DNA of 64,000 nucleotides from an uncultured Schlesneria sp. (GCA_903904835.1 CAIVEI010000150.1:1-64000); one strand, 5' to 3'. Counted from the first letter of the stretch, positions 9,001-17,702 are shown. Numbers and translations: made by a program. Notes: generated by a model from the letters alone, not told the origin.

Positions 9001-10248
9001 AGCGTAAAGGTTGGCCAGATTATTCAGGCTGATTGCGGTGGCGAGATGATCGGGGCCGAGGGATGTTTCCTTAATCTTCAGCGCTCGCAAATACAACGAT
9101 TCCGCCTCAGCGTATTTCGCCTGTATTCGGTACAACTCAGCCAAGTTGTTAAGGCTTGTTGCTGTGGCGAGATGATCGGGGCCGAGTGCTTTTTCGCGGA
9201 TCTTCAAAGCCCGCTGATAAATCGGTTCTGCCGCTGCGTAGTTTGCCTGTGTGTAGTATAAGAGGCCCAGGTTATTTAGACAGGCTGCAGTCTCGGAGTC
9301 ATTGGGTCCGAGGGCTTTTTCCCAGATCTTCAACGCACGTTGATACAGAGGTTCAGCCGCGGCGTACTTCGCCTGCAATCGGTACAACTCGGCCAGATTA
9401 TTCAGACGTTTTGCGGTCTCAGGATGCTCGGGTCCGAGGGATTTATCAGTGATTTTCAACGCCCGCTGAAACAGCGGTTCCGCCGCCGCGTAATTCCCCC
9501 TCGAGTTGTAAAATTCGGCCAGACTGCTCAGGCTCATTGCCGTGCCGGGATGATTGGGTCCGAGGCCGATTTCCCAAACATTCACCGCTTGCTGATACAG
9601 CGGTTCCGCCGCCGCGTAGTTCCCAAGTGCGTTATGCCACTCAGCCATATTTCTGAGGCTCATTGCAATCGTAGGATGTTCACGTCCGAGAATTGTCACA
9701 CGCAATTCCAAGTTTGCTTGAGCCAGTTCCAGTCCGGCGGCAAACTTCCTCTCACGGAAAAGCTGAGCCATCTGCGTTTCCGCCAAGGTTGCTTCTCTTA
9801 ACGACTGTATTTGAAGGCGCGTCAGATTCTTCAGAATCGACAAATGTTTCAATGCCTGTCTCGCATCGGCTACCCGATAGTCTGCTTCGCCGAATTCTTT
9901 GATCGTGCGAGCCAGTACGTCCTCGCGTCGCATCAACGCCGCATCCCACTTTTCTTGGGCCTCTTCGCAACCAGCGAGAAAGTCGATTGTGCTGATCAAC
10001 TCAGAATGATCAGTTCCAAACAACTCAGATTCGATCTCCAGCGTGGCTTCTCCAGCCTTGATCGCCGTTGCGAAGTTGCCCGACTTCTGGGCTTTCTGTG
10101 CCATCGCCCGTCGTTCATCCCGTAATTTCAGTTTGGCCTCGCGTTCTGGATTGGCTATCTGCGATTGTGCCGACAGCGTTAGTGTCCATGCCATGCTCAA
10201 AAAAATAAGCAGCCCGGTGACCCATTTGATCGACTGACGATCGAACAT
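6067..10248 (-). CDS. Exported TPR-CHAT protease with PDZ domain inserted in CHAT
   Basis: 1393 residues. The ATG at 10248 follows GGAGG with good spacing and opens a signal peptide (KWVTGLLIFLSMAWTLTL). About residues 185-700 hold twelve full 42-residue kinesin-light-chain-type TPRs (GPDHPDTA..LNNLAELY..Q), visible as 126-nt tandem repeats in the DNA. A helical linker and a CHAT domain follow. Catalytic His1123 (LHVVTHGYF) and Cys1288 (VVLSACETGLG) are 165 residues apart, about 80 more than in two neighbours. The extra segment, about 1135-1225, reads as a PDZ domain: VGIGASLKVEDGKLRVIQV, then AGGTAANDGRLQAGDEIVAV, and a GPVGTEISLQV strand. It follows the trypsin-like gene at 11751 with a 75-nt gap, so co-transcription is likely. 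Substrate unknown. Confidence 0.9.
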   Translation of the reverse strand: MFDRQSIKWVTGLLIFLSMAWTLTLSAQSQIANPEREAKLKLRDERRAMAQKAQKSGNFATAIKAGEATLEIESELFGTDHSELISTIDFLAGCEEAQEKWDAALMRREDVLARTIKEFGEADYRVADARQALKHLSILKNLTRLQIQSLREATLAETQMAQLFRERKFAAGLELAQANLELRVTILGREHPTIAMSLRNMAEWHNALGNYAAAEPLYQQAVNVWEIGLGPNHPGTAMSLSSLAEFYNSRGNYAAAEPLFQRALKITDKSLGPEHPETAKRLNNLAELYRLQAKYAAAEPLYQRALKIWEKALGPNDSETAACLNNLGLLYYTQANYAAAEPIYQRALKIREKALGPDHLATATSLNNLAELYRIQAKYAEAESLYLRALKIKETSLGPDHLATAISLNNLANLYASLSNYAAAEPMFRRALRIKEKSIGPDHPDTGRSLNTLAEVYLAQSNFAAAEPLLLRALKIREKALGPEHPDMAISLNSLATMYYSQSNFAAAEPFFQRALNIREKSLGPDHSHTAISLSNLAQLYQVQSNYVAAEPLLLRALKIREKALGPDHPDTAMNQGNLATLYKSQGNFTAAEPLYRRALTITENTLGPDHPDTAINLNNLAELYRVQSNDTAAESLYQRALKIWESTLGPDHPFTAQCLNNLALLYSSQSNYAAAEPLYQRAVKIKEKVLGPEHPETILSLNNQAMLFWDQQRDVEARQLVSRTTSHTIAQLEQTAAIQSEAQQFLMTNEKRRDIDLYLTFHETDNATAKETWGTLLNWKGLITTRQTQLRQVLKKEPEYIALQTVTQQLSRHVLNPPLPSNDPKLIAAWIETAPVLRQAWQDKRARLETEYERIEKELSQKSALFRTTHQQKQVTVDDLQQLLDSQASPTVLVDLVEYRYRARNKEPFERRIAAFVISGDGTVTRVELGSAKEIAELIQVWRSTFGRDDKGQQSAERLRERLWQPLTPALAGARLAVISPDGVLGEFPWNALPGAKPGSFLLEEISLAFIPVPQMLPQLLQATTTNEPPTSLLLVGEISYGADAGKPGNALSMRAMRDGRDGKVMQFPPLPAAQAELSSIRMRYEDAFPKGDAKRLRHSEATEAAFRAQAVNHPWLHVVTHGYFVPEIDLGPAPQFVGIGASLKVEDGKLRVIQVVAGGTAANDGRLQAGDEIVAVSNSDNNWIVMSGKTIDEAVGVIRGPVGTEISLQVRPKDKEGEPVKYTLTRAAISVPPAKVEAVHPGLLSGLAFAGANTPPEEGKDDGILTALEVSALDLSQVDTVVLSACETGLGQVAGGEGLLGLQRAFQVAGAKTTVASLWKVPDRATATLMQRFYENLCDKKMGKLEALREAQIWMLRDNGNRGLAIPDHPPDAQALPPYYWAAFVLSGDWR
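8170..9690 (-). repeat. 126-nt tandem coding repeats (TPR array)
   Basis: About twelve head-to-tail 126-nt units within the CHAT gene, each encoding one 42-residue TPR. Neighbouring units keep strong base-level similarity, for example the codons for AAEPLYQRALKI, which makes unit-number variation by recombination plausible. Confidence 0.85.
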
Positions 10249-10323
10249 TTTTTCCTCCAGTAAGCCGCCTCAAGAAAACGAAAGCCACATCTGTCACCAA
10301 TGTGGCGACCAATGATTCCGTGG

Positions 10324-11751
10324 CTATTTCGTGAAAGGGTGCGCCTTCATCAGTCTGCGGAGGTTCTTGTCGGTGAAATTCTGGTCTGACACCAATGCCT
10401 TGTTGGACTTGCCGCTGTACTTCCAATTGCCGTCTGCCAACTTCAGTTCACTTTTTGCGTCGCGACTCTCTTTCGATCCGCGCAGAATCAGGTCGATCTT
10501 CCCGTCGCCATCGGTGTCGTAGAACGCCATCAGGAAAGGCAGCATGTGAATGGCGAATTCAAAGTCCCAGAATTCTCGAATGTTGGTCTCATCGAGCGGT
10601 TTATCCTTGGGAAGCCGAGCCGCCGAGTTCTTGTCTAGATCCAACAGCATGCCAGAAACTTCCTCCCCCAGCTTGCAAACCAGTGTGTCGAGAATTCCGT
10701 CTTCGTCGGTATCGGCGGCCGACGTGGAAGTCGCTTCCGGCCAGGAATTCGGCACGAACGGGCTGGGTCGTTGAGGCCGGTCCTTCAGGAACTCCTTCAC
10801 TTCGTCCAGATGCACGTGGTAGGAAAACTTGTCCAGACTGAAACCCGATTCGGGATCACTGCGTGGAATTGCGAACGTCACCGCAATCAGCTCGCCCTCG
10901 TCATTGACCAGCGGTCCACCCGAATCGCCGGGGTTGATTCCGCAAGTTGAAAGCAGCACCTTGCGCGGTGTCGCCTGATTGAGAACTTCGGTCATCACCC
11001 GACGCTCTTCTCCTTTGAGTTCAAGTCGCTGCGAGACGACATCGATCATCTCCTGAGGCCAGCGACCAACGGCAGCGACTTCGCCACTCCGTACGGTCCA
11101 CAACATGCCTCGCATCGGATTGCCGATTGCCACACAATCGGCTCCAGGCGGAGGAGAGATTGCCGACAGCGAGATGGCAGGTAATGGACCGCCCGCCTTG
11201 GGTTGCCGAACCAGTTTCAAGAGGGCCAGATCCTTTTCATCACTTACCTTGTAGACAATTGCTGGCAGTGAATCGTCCGCCAGCTTCATCCAATCATCGT
11301 CGAGTCGTCCGTAGTGCACGTTGACCATCAATGCTCCGGTATCCGCATCGAGTGGAGCGGAGGCGATCACGTGCTGGTTCGTCAGAATCCACCCTGCCGG
11401 ATCAATGACGAAACCTGTTCCATGCCCTGCACCGACATGCAGCATGACCGTGGATGGCGCAACTTTGGGATACAGGTTCATCGCGGCACCGCGAGCCGCC
11501 TCACTGTTTACTTTGAGCGTCTCTTTTCCTGCGGGAGGTTGTGTTTCAGATCGCACGAGTGCTCCCCATCCAGCCAACAATTGATGAGCATCGACACGCG
11601 TACGAGTTGCCTTGAGTTTGCCCGCTTCGGCGGTCAGCTCTGACCAGAGACTTCCTGTATGAGACGGTTGAGGTGTCGTCTGGGACCAGCAGATCAGACC
11701 CGGCAATATCAGAATCAGTATGCAAACGAAGATCGATCGAGTCAAAGACAT
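10324..11751 (-). CDS. Exported trypsin-like (DegP-type fold) serine protease
   Basis: 475 residues from the ATG at 11751, chosen because GAAGGG lies about 7 nt upstream and a signal peptide (SIFVCILILILPGLICWS) begins there; the longer frame to 11829 lacks both. Chymotrypsin-fold triad: His127 in LTNQHVI, Asp174 in EKDLALLKL, Ser277 in NPGDSGGPLV. There is no PDZ domain after the protease, unlike DegP. The C-terminal third instead has two Asp-rich calcium-type loops (DTDEDGILDT and DTDGDGKIDL). It is the first gene of a same-strand set with the PDZ-CHAT protease 75 nt downstream. Possible roles are activator, target or partner of the CHAT proteases; this is inference from position only. Confidence 0.88.
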   Translation of the reverse strand: MSLTRSIFVCILILILPGLICWSQTTPQPSHTGSLWSELTAEAGKLKATRTRVDAHQLLAGWGALVRSETQPPAGKETLKVNSEAARGAAMNLYPKVAPSTVMLHVGAGHGTGFVIDPAGWILTNQHVIASAPLDADTGALMVNVHYGRLDDDWMKLADDSLPAIVYKVSDEKDLALLKLVRQPKAGGPLPAISLSAISPPPGADCVAIGNPMRGMLWTVRSGEVAAVGRWPQEMIDVVSQRLELKGEERRVMTEVLNQATPRKVLLSTCGINPGDSGGPLVNDEGELIAVTFAIPRSDPESGFSLDKFSYHVHLDEVKEFLKDRPQRPSPFVPNSWPEATSTSAADTDEDGILDTLVCKLGEEVSGMLLDLDKNSAARLPKDKPLDETNIREFWDFEFAIHMLPFLMAFYDTDGDGKIDLILRGSKESRDAKSELKLADGNWKYSGKSNKALVSDQNFTDKNLRRLMKAHPFTK

Positions 11752-11852
11752 GTAAGGCCCTTCAATGACGGAAATCTGCCGATACTGTGCCAGAACGACA
11801 TCCACGTGGAACCTACCAATGAACGCCACCAGTGAAAATTCTTCGCTTAGCG

Positions 11853-12093
11853 CTATTCTCCGGAGAGGATGAAAGGTGCCCAGTAGTAAATCGGTGTTGG
11901 TTGATCGGCACTGATTTCGTCAATCGGTGTGACCTCAAGGCCACGCGTAGTCACAGCGGCTTTTTCCTCTTTGGTGAATTTGCCGAAAGACTCCTTCAGA
12001 TTTCGTAGAGCCCAAATCTGAGCCTCGCGCAATGCTTCGAGTTTTCCCATAACGCCACCGCCAGAGGTTCTCGTAAAACCGCTCAATTAACAC
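11853..12093 (-). pseudogene. Degraded CHAT C-terminal fragment
   Basis: The last part of a CHAT domain without its catalytic core. The fragment reads MGKLEALREAQIWALRN and ends YYWAPFILSGE, against YYWAAFVLSGDWR in intact neighbours. Upstream, LIERFYENLW, which precedes this segment in homologues, is in a different reading frame (around 12060-12093), so a frameshift is visible. No His or Cys motif survives. It sits between the trypsin-like gene and the divergent CHAT gene and is a relic of another CHAT copy. Confidence 0.75.
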
Positions 12094-12796
12094 CCGGTTA
12101 TCTCCATGACTTCGAGAATCTCCGCGAACTGTGCCTTGAAGAGTGAGTCATGGTAACTCGCAATTGCGCAGAAATCACCACACAAATCACGCAAATAAAT
12201 GGCAATGCGGTGTTATACTTCACAAGAAAATCGGAATTGTGTACGACTGATGAATTTCTAAGAATCTAAACGAAGTAGAATAAGTTCGGAGATTTGCGCT
12301 TCGATTCTCGACTGATTAACGACGATCGTTTCCACGGATGTGAACATTGGACAAGCGACTTACCCGTGCGAACAATATAAGCCAGAACAGATTGGCGTCA
12401 CGACTCGGCTACTGCTCTCTCTAAATCACGGCAAACGGATCAGGAAATGAAAGATGGGGCTGCCTTTGGCGTCAATCAACGAAGAAACCCAGACTGCAAT
12501 CGCCTGATCTTCCTGGGTTTGTTTTATTCGTGGCGACAAAACTGCTGTTTATCGTTTTATCGCCGGGGTCCGGAGGTGAGAAATGGAATTGCGCCTGACA
12601 AATGTATGGCAATCGGGCGATCGATGATGAGGAACGTCGTCTGATCAAAAGTCTACACGCTTGAAGATAATTATACGTTTGACGATAACTCGGTGGATAT
12701 CATTCTGTTGACTCCGATGCGAAGGATGAGCGGGGCCAACGATTGTGGACTTCCCGATATCGACTCGCTCTTCTCACCGTGACTGAGGGCCGACTC
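12094..12796. other. Intergenic, upstream of zinc-ribbon CHAT gene
   Basis: About 700 nt with no convincing gene. Open frames here lack a Shine-Dalgarno and a protein-like composition. It probably contains the promoter of the plus-strand CHAT gene and decayed remains of the CHAT fragment on the minus strand. Confidence 0.4.
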
Positions 12797-15700
12797 ATGG
12801 TACTGCCGATCTCAATACGGTGCCCGCATTGCGGCGTGAAGCTGAAGATTCAAAACGCAGCGATGTCAGGCAAACGCCTGAACTGCCCCAAGTGCGGCAA
12901 GAGTTTCACCCGAGAAGTCCTTGAGGAACCGAAGGATGAAACCGATGGTATCGCAGAAGAAAATGGGCTGGAGACTCACTTGCCAGCACCGCCATTGAAG
13001 AAGCGCGGTAAGTCGAAAACTGCCGATTCGGGTTCGAACGCGACGAGCAGCGATTCGAAGAAGAAGTCTCAAGAGTCGGCCCAAACCAAATCGTCCAATA
13101 AGATGCCATTGCTGCTTATCGGCGGCGGCGGGCTGCTGCTGACTGCCTTCGCGGTTTGGATGATGATGGGCCGGCTTCCGACGGTCAGGACCGAGCGAGC
13201 CACAGATGCCGTGACGCTGAAGCTGGAGCAAAAAACCGAACGCGGCAATAACATCGCCGAAGCGGACATACTCACGCCGGAGCAACAAGCCAAGCGCAAC
13301 TCGGAGTTAACTGCCGAAGAGGCTGACGGTCTGAATCGACAGGGTCTATTGCACCTGGCCAACGGCAATCCGACCGAGGCCGAGCCTTTTTTCCGCCAGG
13401 CGCTCGGAAAGTTCGGGTCAGAAGACTTATGGCAGTACAATTACGCCAACCATCCGCACCCGGTTTTGGCCGAAACCCTGAACAACGTGGGTACCGTTCT
13501 CCAAGCCCGCGGCAACTTGGAAAGGGCCGAACATTACTACATTCAGGCGCTTGAAATGCGGCAAACGCTCTTTCCTACAGGCGAATACCCCAACGGGAAT
13601 CGCGCGCTGGCGATCAGCTTGAGAAGCCTGGGGAACTTGTTCGAGGCCCGCGGCGAGCCGGCTGAGGCCGATGGTTATTACCGCAAGTCCCTGGAAATGC
13701 GGCAAAAGCAATTCCCTGTCGATAAGTATCCTGAAGGGCATCCCGATTTGGCCGAGAGCCTGACACTGCTGGGGGGCTTACTCGGAGCCAGGGGCGAGCT
13801 GTCCAAGGCAGAGCCCTATTGCCACCAGGCCCTCGAAATGAATCAACGTCTCTACCCGGCCGACAAATATCCTGAAGGGCATCCCGATCTGGCTCTCAGC
13901 CTCAACAATATGGGCATCGTGCTCCAGGGTCGGGGTCAGTTGGCCGATTCCGAGTCCTACTTCCGCCGCGCTCTAGAAATGTACCAGAAACTCTATCCAG
14001 CGGAAAAGTTTCCCCAGGGACACCCCGCTTTGGCCCAATGCCTTAACAACATGGGTTTAACGTTCCAGTTCCGTAGCGAGTGGGCCGAGGCCAATTCATT
14101 TTTCCGTATGGCCTTGGAAATGCGGCAAAAACTCTACCCGACAGACAAATATCCCCAGGGGCATCCCGACCTGGCCACAACCCTCAACAATTTGGGCGTC
14201 GTGCTGAAGGCTCGCGGCGAGTTGCCCGAGGCCGAGACGTATTTCCGTCAGGCCTTGGAATTGCATCAGAAACACTACCCCCGCGATAAGTTTCCCGATG
14301 GACATCCCACTTTAGCCAGGAGCCTCCATAACCTGGGCGAATTGCTTCACGCCCGCGGCGAGTTGGCCCAGGCAGAGCCTTTCCTTTTGCAGGCTGTGAA
14401 TATGTACCGCGAACGCCTCGAAGTCCTCGCGGAGCTGTCGTCCGAAACTGAAGCACTAAACTTCGCCGCAAGTTTACCGAACACACGAGATCTCTATCTG
14501 ACCGTTACGGCCCAACTGCCGGGATCGCAGAAGCACAAAGCCGTGGTCGGGACAGTTTCGTCGAATGCGGAAGATCCAGATGTCTACTCGCAAATTTGGC
14601 AGAGTAAGGGGATGCTCATGCGCATCGTCAGCCGCCATCATCAAGATCTCCTTGCCACGCAAAACTCTGATGCCAAAAAGTACAAAGGTGAATTGGACCA
14701 AACTCGTTTGGACTTGAATCGGGCGCTCAATCAACCCCTGTCTGATCCCGATAAGCAAGCCGAGCGGATGCTCGAACTGACTCAAAAGAAGGAAAACTTA
14801 GAAAAAGCAATCGGTGCAGCTTTGCACGAGCAACCTCCGTCACCCGAGCCGATAGTCGAAGAGGCAGAAAAAAAAATCCGTGAGCTTGGAGTTGCCGGTT
14901 TCAAAATGCCGAAACCACAGAAGCAAGCCAACCGTGTCACGGCAAGAGGTATCGTCAAGAACACATCAATGGTAAACCAACTACCGGCGAAAACCATATT
15001 AGTTGACTTCCTTCGCTATGACCGCGTCGCTTACGACCAAAATAAGCCTCCAGAGAAAAGCGAGACTCGGACACCCCACTACGTTGCCTTTGTGGTAAAA
15101 TCTGCAGGGCGTGGTCACCGTGTCGAGTTGGGCCCGGCCGACGTCATTGAAGAGGACCTGAAAAGCTGGCGCAACGATATTGAACACGGGCGACCAAGCG
15201 AAGCGGCCCAACGCCTTAGCGATCGGCTCTGGAGACCGCTGCTGAAGCATGAGTGGACGCAGGAGGCGCCAAAAAACAGTCCGGGTCGAGAGCCAGGAGC
15301 CAGACATTTCGTATCGGATGATTTACCTGCTGACACCGAAGTCGTCTATCTTTCGCCCGACGCCGAGCTGACCAAGCTGCCCTGGCCAGCCTTGCCCGGA
15401 CGTCAGGCGGGTAAAGTCCTGTTGGAGGAGCACGCCCTCGCTTTGATTCCGCATGGTCCGTTCCTCTTTGAACAGTTACAGCAAAAGCCACGTGCTGAGC
15501 AGGAAGAGGGGGTGTTTCTTGCGTATGGCGATGTCGACTACGATCGGCCGCCGGGCGATGTCGACCAGAGGGCTGTCGATCTCCTCGCGCGGAATCAGGA
15601 TCGCGGCTCGGATGGGCAAGTGGTCTGGAAATCTCTCGCCGGCACCGCTCGCGAGTTGGATCAAATTAGCGACCGAGCCAGCCTTCGAAAATTCAAGACG

Positions 15701-16432
15701 GTGGAGCGCCGCGGCAGCCAAGCCAGCGTGGCTGAACTGATCAATGATCTTCCGAAGGCGCGCTGGGCTCACTTCGCCACACACGGCTTCTTCGCCGACG
15801 CCGATAGCCGCTCGATTCTTCAGCTCACGCCCGCGGACTATGAGCGGAGCCAACGGGGCGAGCGCATTCAAGCAGTGGGGCGTAGTCCGCTCTTGCTGTC
15901 GGGCATTGTCCTGTCGGGCGCAAACCGCAAGAGCAAAGGGAGCGACGAACGTTTCGACCCCGATGGCGGGATTATGACCGGAGAAGCTCTCATCGGTATG
16001 CGTCTGGAAGATCTCGATCTCGTGGTGTTGTCCGCATGCGAAACAGGCTTGGGCGACGTGGCCGGCGGCGAAGGGGTCTTTGGGCTACAGCGTTCATTTC
16101 ACGTCGCAGGTACGCACAACGTGGTGTCGAGCTTGTGGAAAGTCGAAGACGACGCGACCGCTGCCTTAATGACGCTCTTTTATCAGAAACTCTGGGCTGA
16201 AGAGAAACCGCCCGTCGTCGCGCTGCGTGAAGCGCAATTGCATCTCTATCGCCACCCCGAAAAGATTAACAGCCTCGCCTCGAAACGCGGCCTGTCCCTC
16301 GAAGCGATGGAACCGACACCGCGCGAAGATGCACGACGAGCGGCGACAAGGCAATGGGCCGCCTTTACATTGTCCGGGCTCGGGCGGCCGGTTACTCCGA
16401 AGGAACTGCCAGGGCGGCAGCAAGGCAGTTAA
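12797..16432 (+). CDS. Membrane-anchored zinc-ribbon/TPR/CHAT protease
   Basis: 1211 residues from the ATG at 12797 (GAGGG upstream); a TTG at 12743 would add 18 unlikely residues. The N-terminus is an MJ0042-type zinc ribbon with C9-x2-C12 and C30-x2-C33. A Lys/Ser-rich linker follows, then one membrane span at about 103-125 (LLLIGGGGLLLTAFAV). Next come about seven unusually long TPRs of roughly 48 residues (YPxDKYPxGHPDLAxSLNNLG), a helical spacer and a CHAT domain. Catalytic His996 is in AHFATHGFF and Cys1081 in LVVLSACETGLGDVAGGEG. With the ribbon in the cytoplasm, the TPR-CHAT part would face outwards (inference). It is divergent from the trypsin-CHAT genes. The C-terminus runs 13 residues past the usual CHAT end. 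Confidence 0.88.
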   Translation: MVLPISIRCPHCGVKLKIQNAAMSGKRLNCPKCGKSFTREVLEEPKDETDGIAEENGLETHLPAPPLKKRGKSKTADSGSNATSSDSKKKSQESAQTKSSNKMPLLLIGGGGLLLTAFAVWMMMGRLPTVRTERATDAVTLKLEQKTERGNNIAEADILTPEQQAKRNSELTAEEADGLNRQGLLHLANGNPTEAEPFFRQALGKFGSEDLWQYNYANHPHPVLAETLNNVGTVLQARGNLERAEHYYIQALEMRQTLFPTGEYPNGNRALAISLRSLGNLFEARGEPAEADGYYRKSLEMRQKQFPVDKYPEGHPDLAESLTLLGGLLGARGELSKAEPYCHQALEMNQRLYPADKYPEGHPDLALSLNNMGIVLQGRGQLADSESYFRRALEMYQKLYPAEKFPQGHPALAQCLNNMGLTFQFRSEWAEANSFFRMALEMRQKLYPTDKYPQGHPDLATTLNNLGVVLKARGELPEAETYFRQALELHQKHYPRDKFPDGHPTLARSLHNLGELLHARGELAQAEPFLLQAVNMYRERLEVLAELSSETEALNFAASLPNTRDLYLTVTAQLPGSQKHKAVVGTVSSNAEDPDVYSQIWQSKGMLMRIVSRHHQDLLATQNSDAKKYKGELDQTRLDLNRALNQPLSDPDKQAERMLELTQKKENLEKAIGAALHEQPPSPEPIVEEAEKKIRELGVAGFKMPKPQKQANRVTARGIVKNTSMVNQLPAKTILVDFLRYDRVAYDQNKPPEKSETRTPHYVAFVVKSAGRGHRVELGPADVIEEDLKSWRNDIEHGRPSEAAQRLSDRLWRPLLKHEWTQEAPKNSPGREPGARHFVSDDLPADTEVVYLSPDAELTKLPWPALPGRQAGKVLLEEHALALIPHGPFLFEQLQQKPRAEQEEGVFLAYGDVDYDRPPGDVDQRAVDLLARNQDRGSDGQVVWKSLAGTARELDQISDRASLRKFKTVERRGSQASVAELINDLPKARWAHFATHGFFADADSRSILQLTPADYERSQRGERIQAVGRSPLLLSGIVLSGANRKSKGSDERFDPDGGIMTGEALIGMRLEDLDLVVLSACETGLGDVAGGEGVFGLQRSFHVAGTHNVVSSLWKVEDDATAALMTLFYQKLWAEEKPPVVALREAQLHLYRHPEKINSLASKRGLSLEAMEPTPREDARRAATRQWAAFTLSGLGRPVTPKELPGRQQGS

Positions 16433-16586
16433 TGCCATCCAACGCAACCAGGTACATCTTTTTGAACACGGCACCCATATCGTCTTCGCCCGGCATCGCC
16501 AAAACTTCATTTCGCAGTTGGTCGGCCGTTCTGCCAGACCAACGCTGCTCGAATGGCATGTCGCCGTCACTTCCCGGCGCGGGCAA
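16392..16586 (-). pseudogene. Short unassigned remnant ORF
   Basis: 64 codons from a TTG, with protein-like composition (TADQLRNEVLAMPGEDDMG, then FKKMYLVALDG). The frame stays open eight to nine codons upstream of the TTG without a better start, then meets a stop. It overlaps the 3' end of the CHAT gene by 41 nt. I do not recognise a family with confidence. It looks like the C-terminal end of a lost gene into which the CHAT gene end has run. Confidence 0.3.
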
Positions 16587-17368
16587 TAGTTGGCACTCAC
16601 AAGCGACATTTTGTTACACAGGTTGGCTGGTGAATTGGAATTCAGTCATATCTGCGAATCGAGGCTCGCTGTTTCAAGCACCAAAGCGATTTGAACCTGA
16701 CGTGCAGCGGGTTCGATCTGAATAAACCCGGCTCACGCGAGCATCCGCAGGAAAGTCCTTGGCTACCGCAATTTCTGAATGCCCCGTGCATGTGCTTAGG
16801 AAAGTTATAACGTTCTTCTTGCCGAAGCTTGCATCTTCGAAGTTACAGTGATCTGAACACGCGGTAAATTAGAATGGCAGCTTTGATTCTCCAAATCACC
16901 ACATTTGCCAGTTGCATACATACGCAAAAGAATAACAAAAGGCGCACACAAACAAGGAACTAGAATACGATACTGAAACATATCAACACAGACGATTCAT
17001 AATGGAACTATAAATGTACACACCCGATCACATAAAGGAGTCGCCATAACGCAACACCAAAACAATATGCATTCCGTTCTTTCTCATGGAATCCCTGATT
17101 CTGCACATTTGGAAATAAATAGGGTTGCGATACGCTGTTGAGCTGGTACAATATCGCAGCCCGCCCGGCAGGTGTATTATTTTGCACACACAGAAAAGTA
17201 CTGTCGAATTGGAAACGACGACGAGTCATCATTTGGAATAATTCTCTACTTCATATTAAATGCAATTAGGCTGCGACCTCGCATGTCCAGCTCTCTTTTA
17301 GGTGTTTCATTTCAAACTCACTGGATTCATTCATTATTTTCACAGAATTCACGGAAAGGGACTAATAA
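16587..17368. other. AT-richer intergenic stretch
   Basis: No gene or RNA recognised. About 16.86-17.16 kb is visibly richer in A and T than its surroundings. The short frames here look random. Confidence 0.4.
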
Positions 17369-17449
17369 ATGGTCTGGGTTCTCTGTTTGACGATTGTTGT
17401 CCTCTTAGTTGTTGTTGCGATTGAAACGGCCTGCCTGCTACTATTGTGA
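17369..17449 (+). CDS. Possible 26-residue hydrophobic membrane peptide
   Basis: A 26-codon frame (MVWVLCLTIVVLL, then VVVAIETACLLLL) that would form a single membrane helix. The ATG is 8 nt after a GGAAAGGG Shine-Dalgarno (17353-17360). Length and composition recall small membrane proteins such as KdpF or type I toxin peptides, but no kdp genes or antisense RNA can be identified here. It lies alone in a gene-poor stretch. Without conservation data it may be chance, though the ribosome site is good. Confidence 0.4.
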   Translation: MVWVLCLTIVVLLVVVAIETACLLLL

Positions 17450-17594
17450 GGAGCGAATATGCGACTATTTCCGGTGTGATGCGAGATGGGAATAAACGGG
17501 CCGTAAAAAACCGACCTGTTGAGTCTCGTTCATTTCAACGCCCAAACGAATTGCTGTATCAGTCAGATTCCAATTTTGAGGCCAGCGACCTCTT

Positions 17595-17645
17595 TTGAGC
17601 TGCGACCTCTTTTGAGCTGCGAAAACGTTTGAGCTGCGAAAAACG
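17595..17645. repeat. Three short direct repeats
   Basis: TTTGAGCTGCGA occurs three times at about 17-nt spacing, followed by variable A-rich tails. Function unknown; it could be slippage or a small binding-site array. Confidence 0.6.
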
Positions 17646-17702
17646 TCCAAAAATATTGGAACACGTCTTTATCTCCCTTTGTCAGGGCGAGACAAGATAA
17701 GT

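Noticed and set aside
8170-9690. Regular repeats considered as a CRISPR array
   Set aside because: The 126-nt units are all coding TPRs with no unique spacers.
1-16432. CHAT cluster considered as a known CRISPR-linked or gasdermin-type defence system
   Set aside because: I found no Cas gene, no recognisable gasdermin and no nucleotide-binding sensor in the window, and the proteins carry export signals.
16587-17368. Search for tRNA or small RNA in the AT-rich gap
   Set aside because: No cloverleaf or other convincing RNA structure seen by eye.
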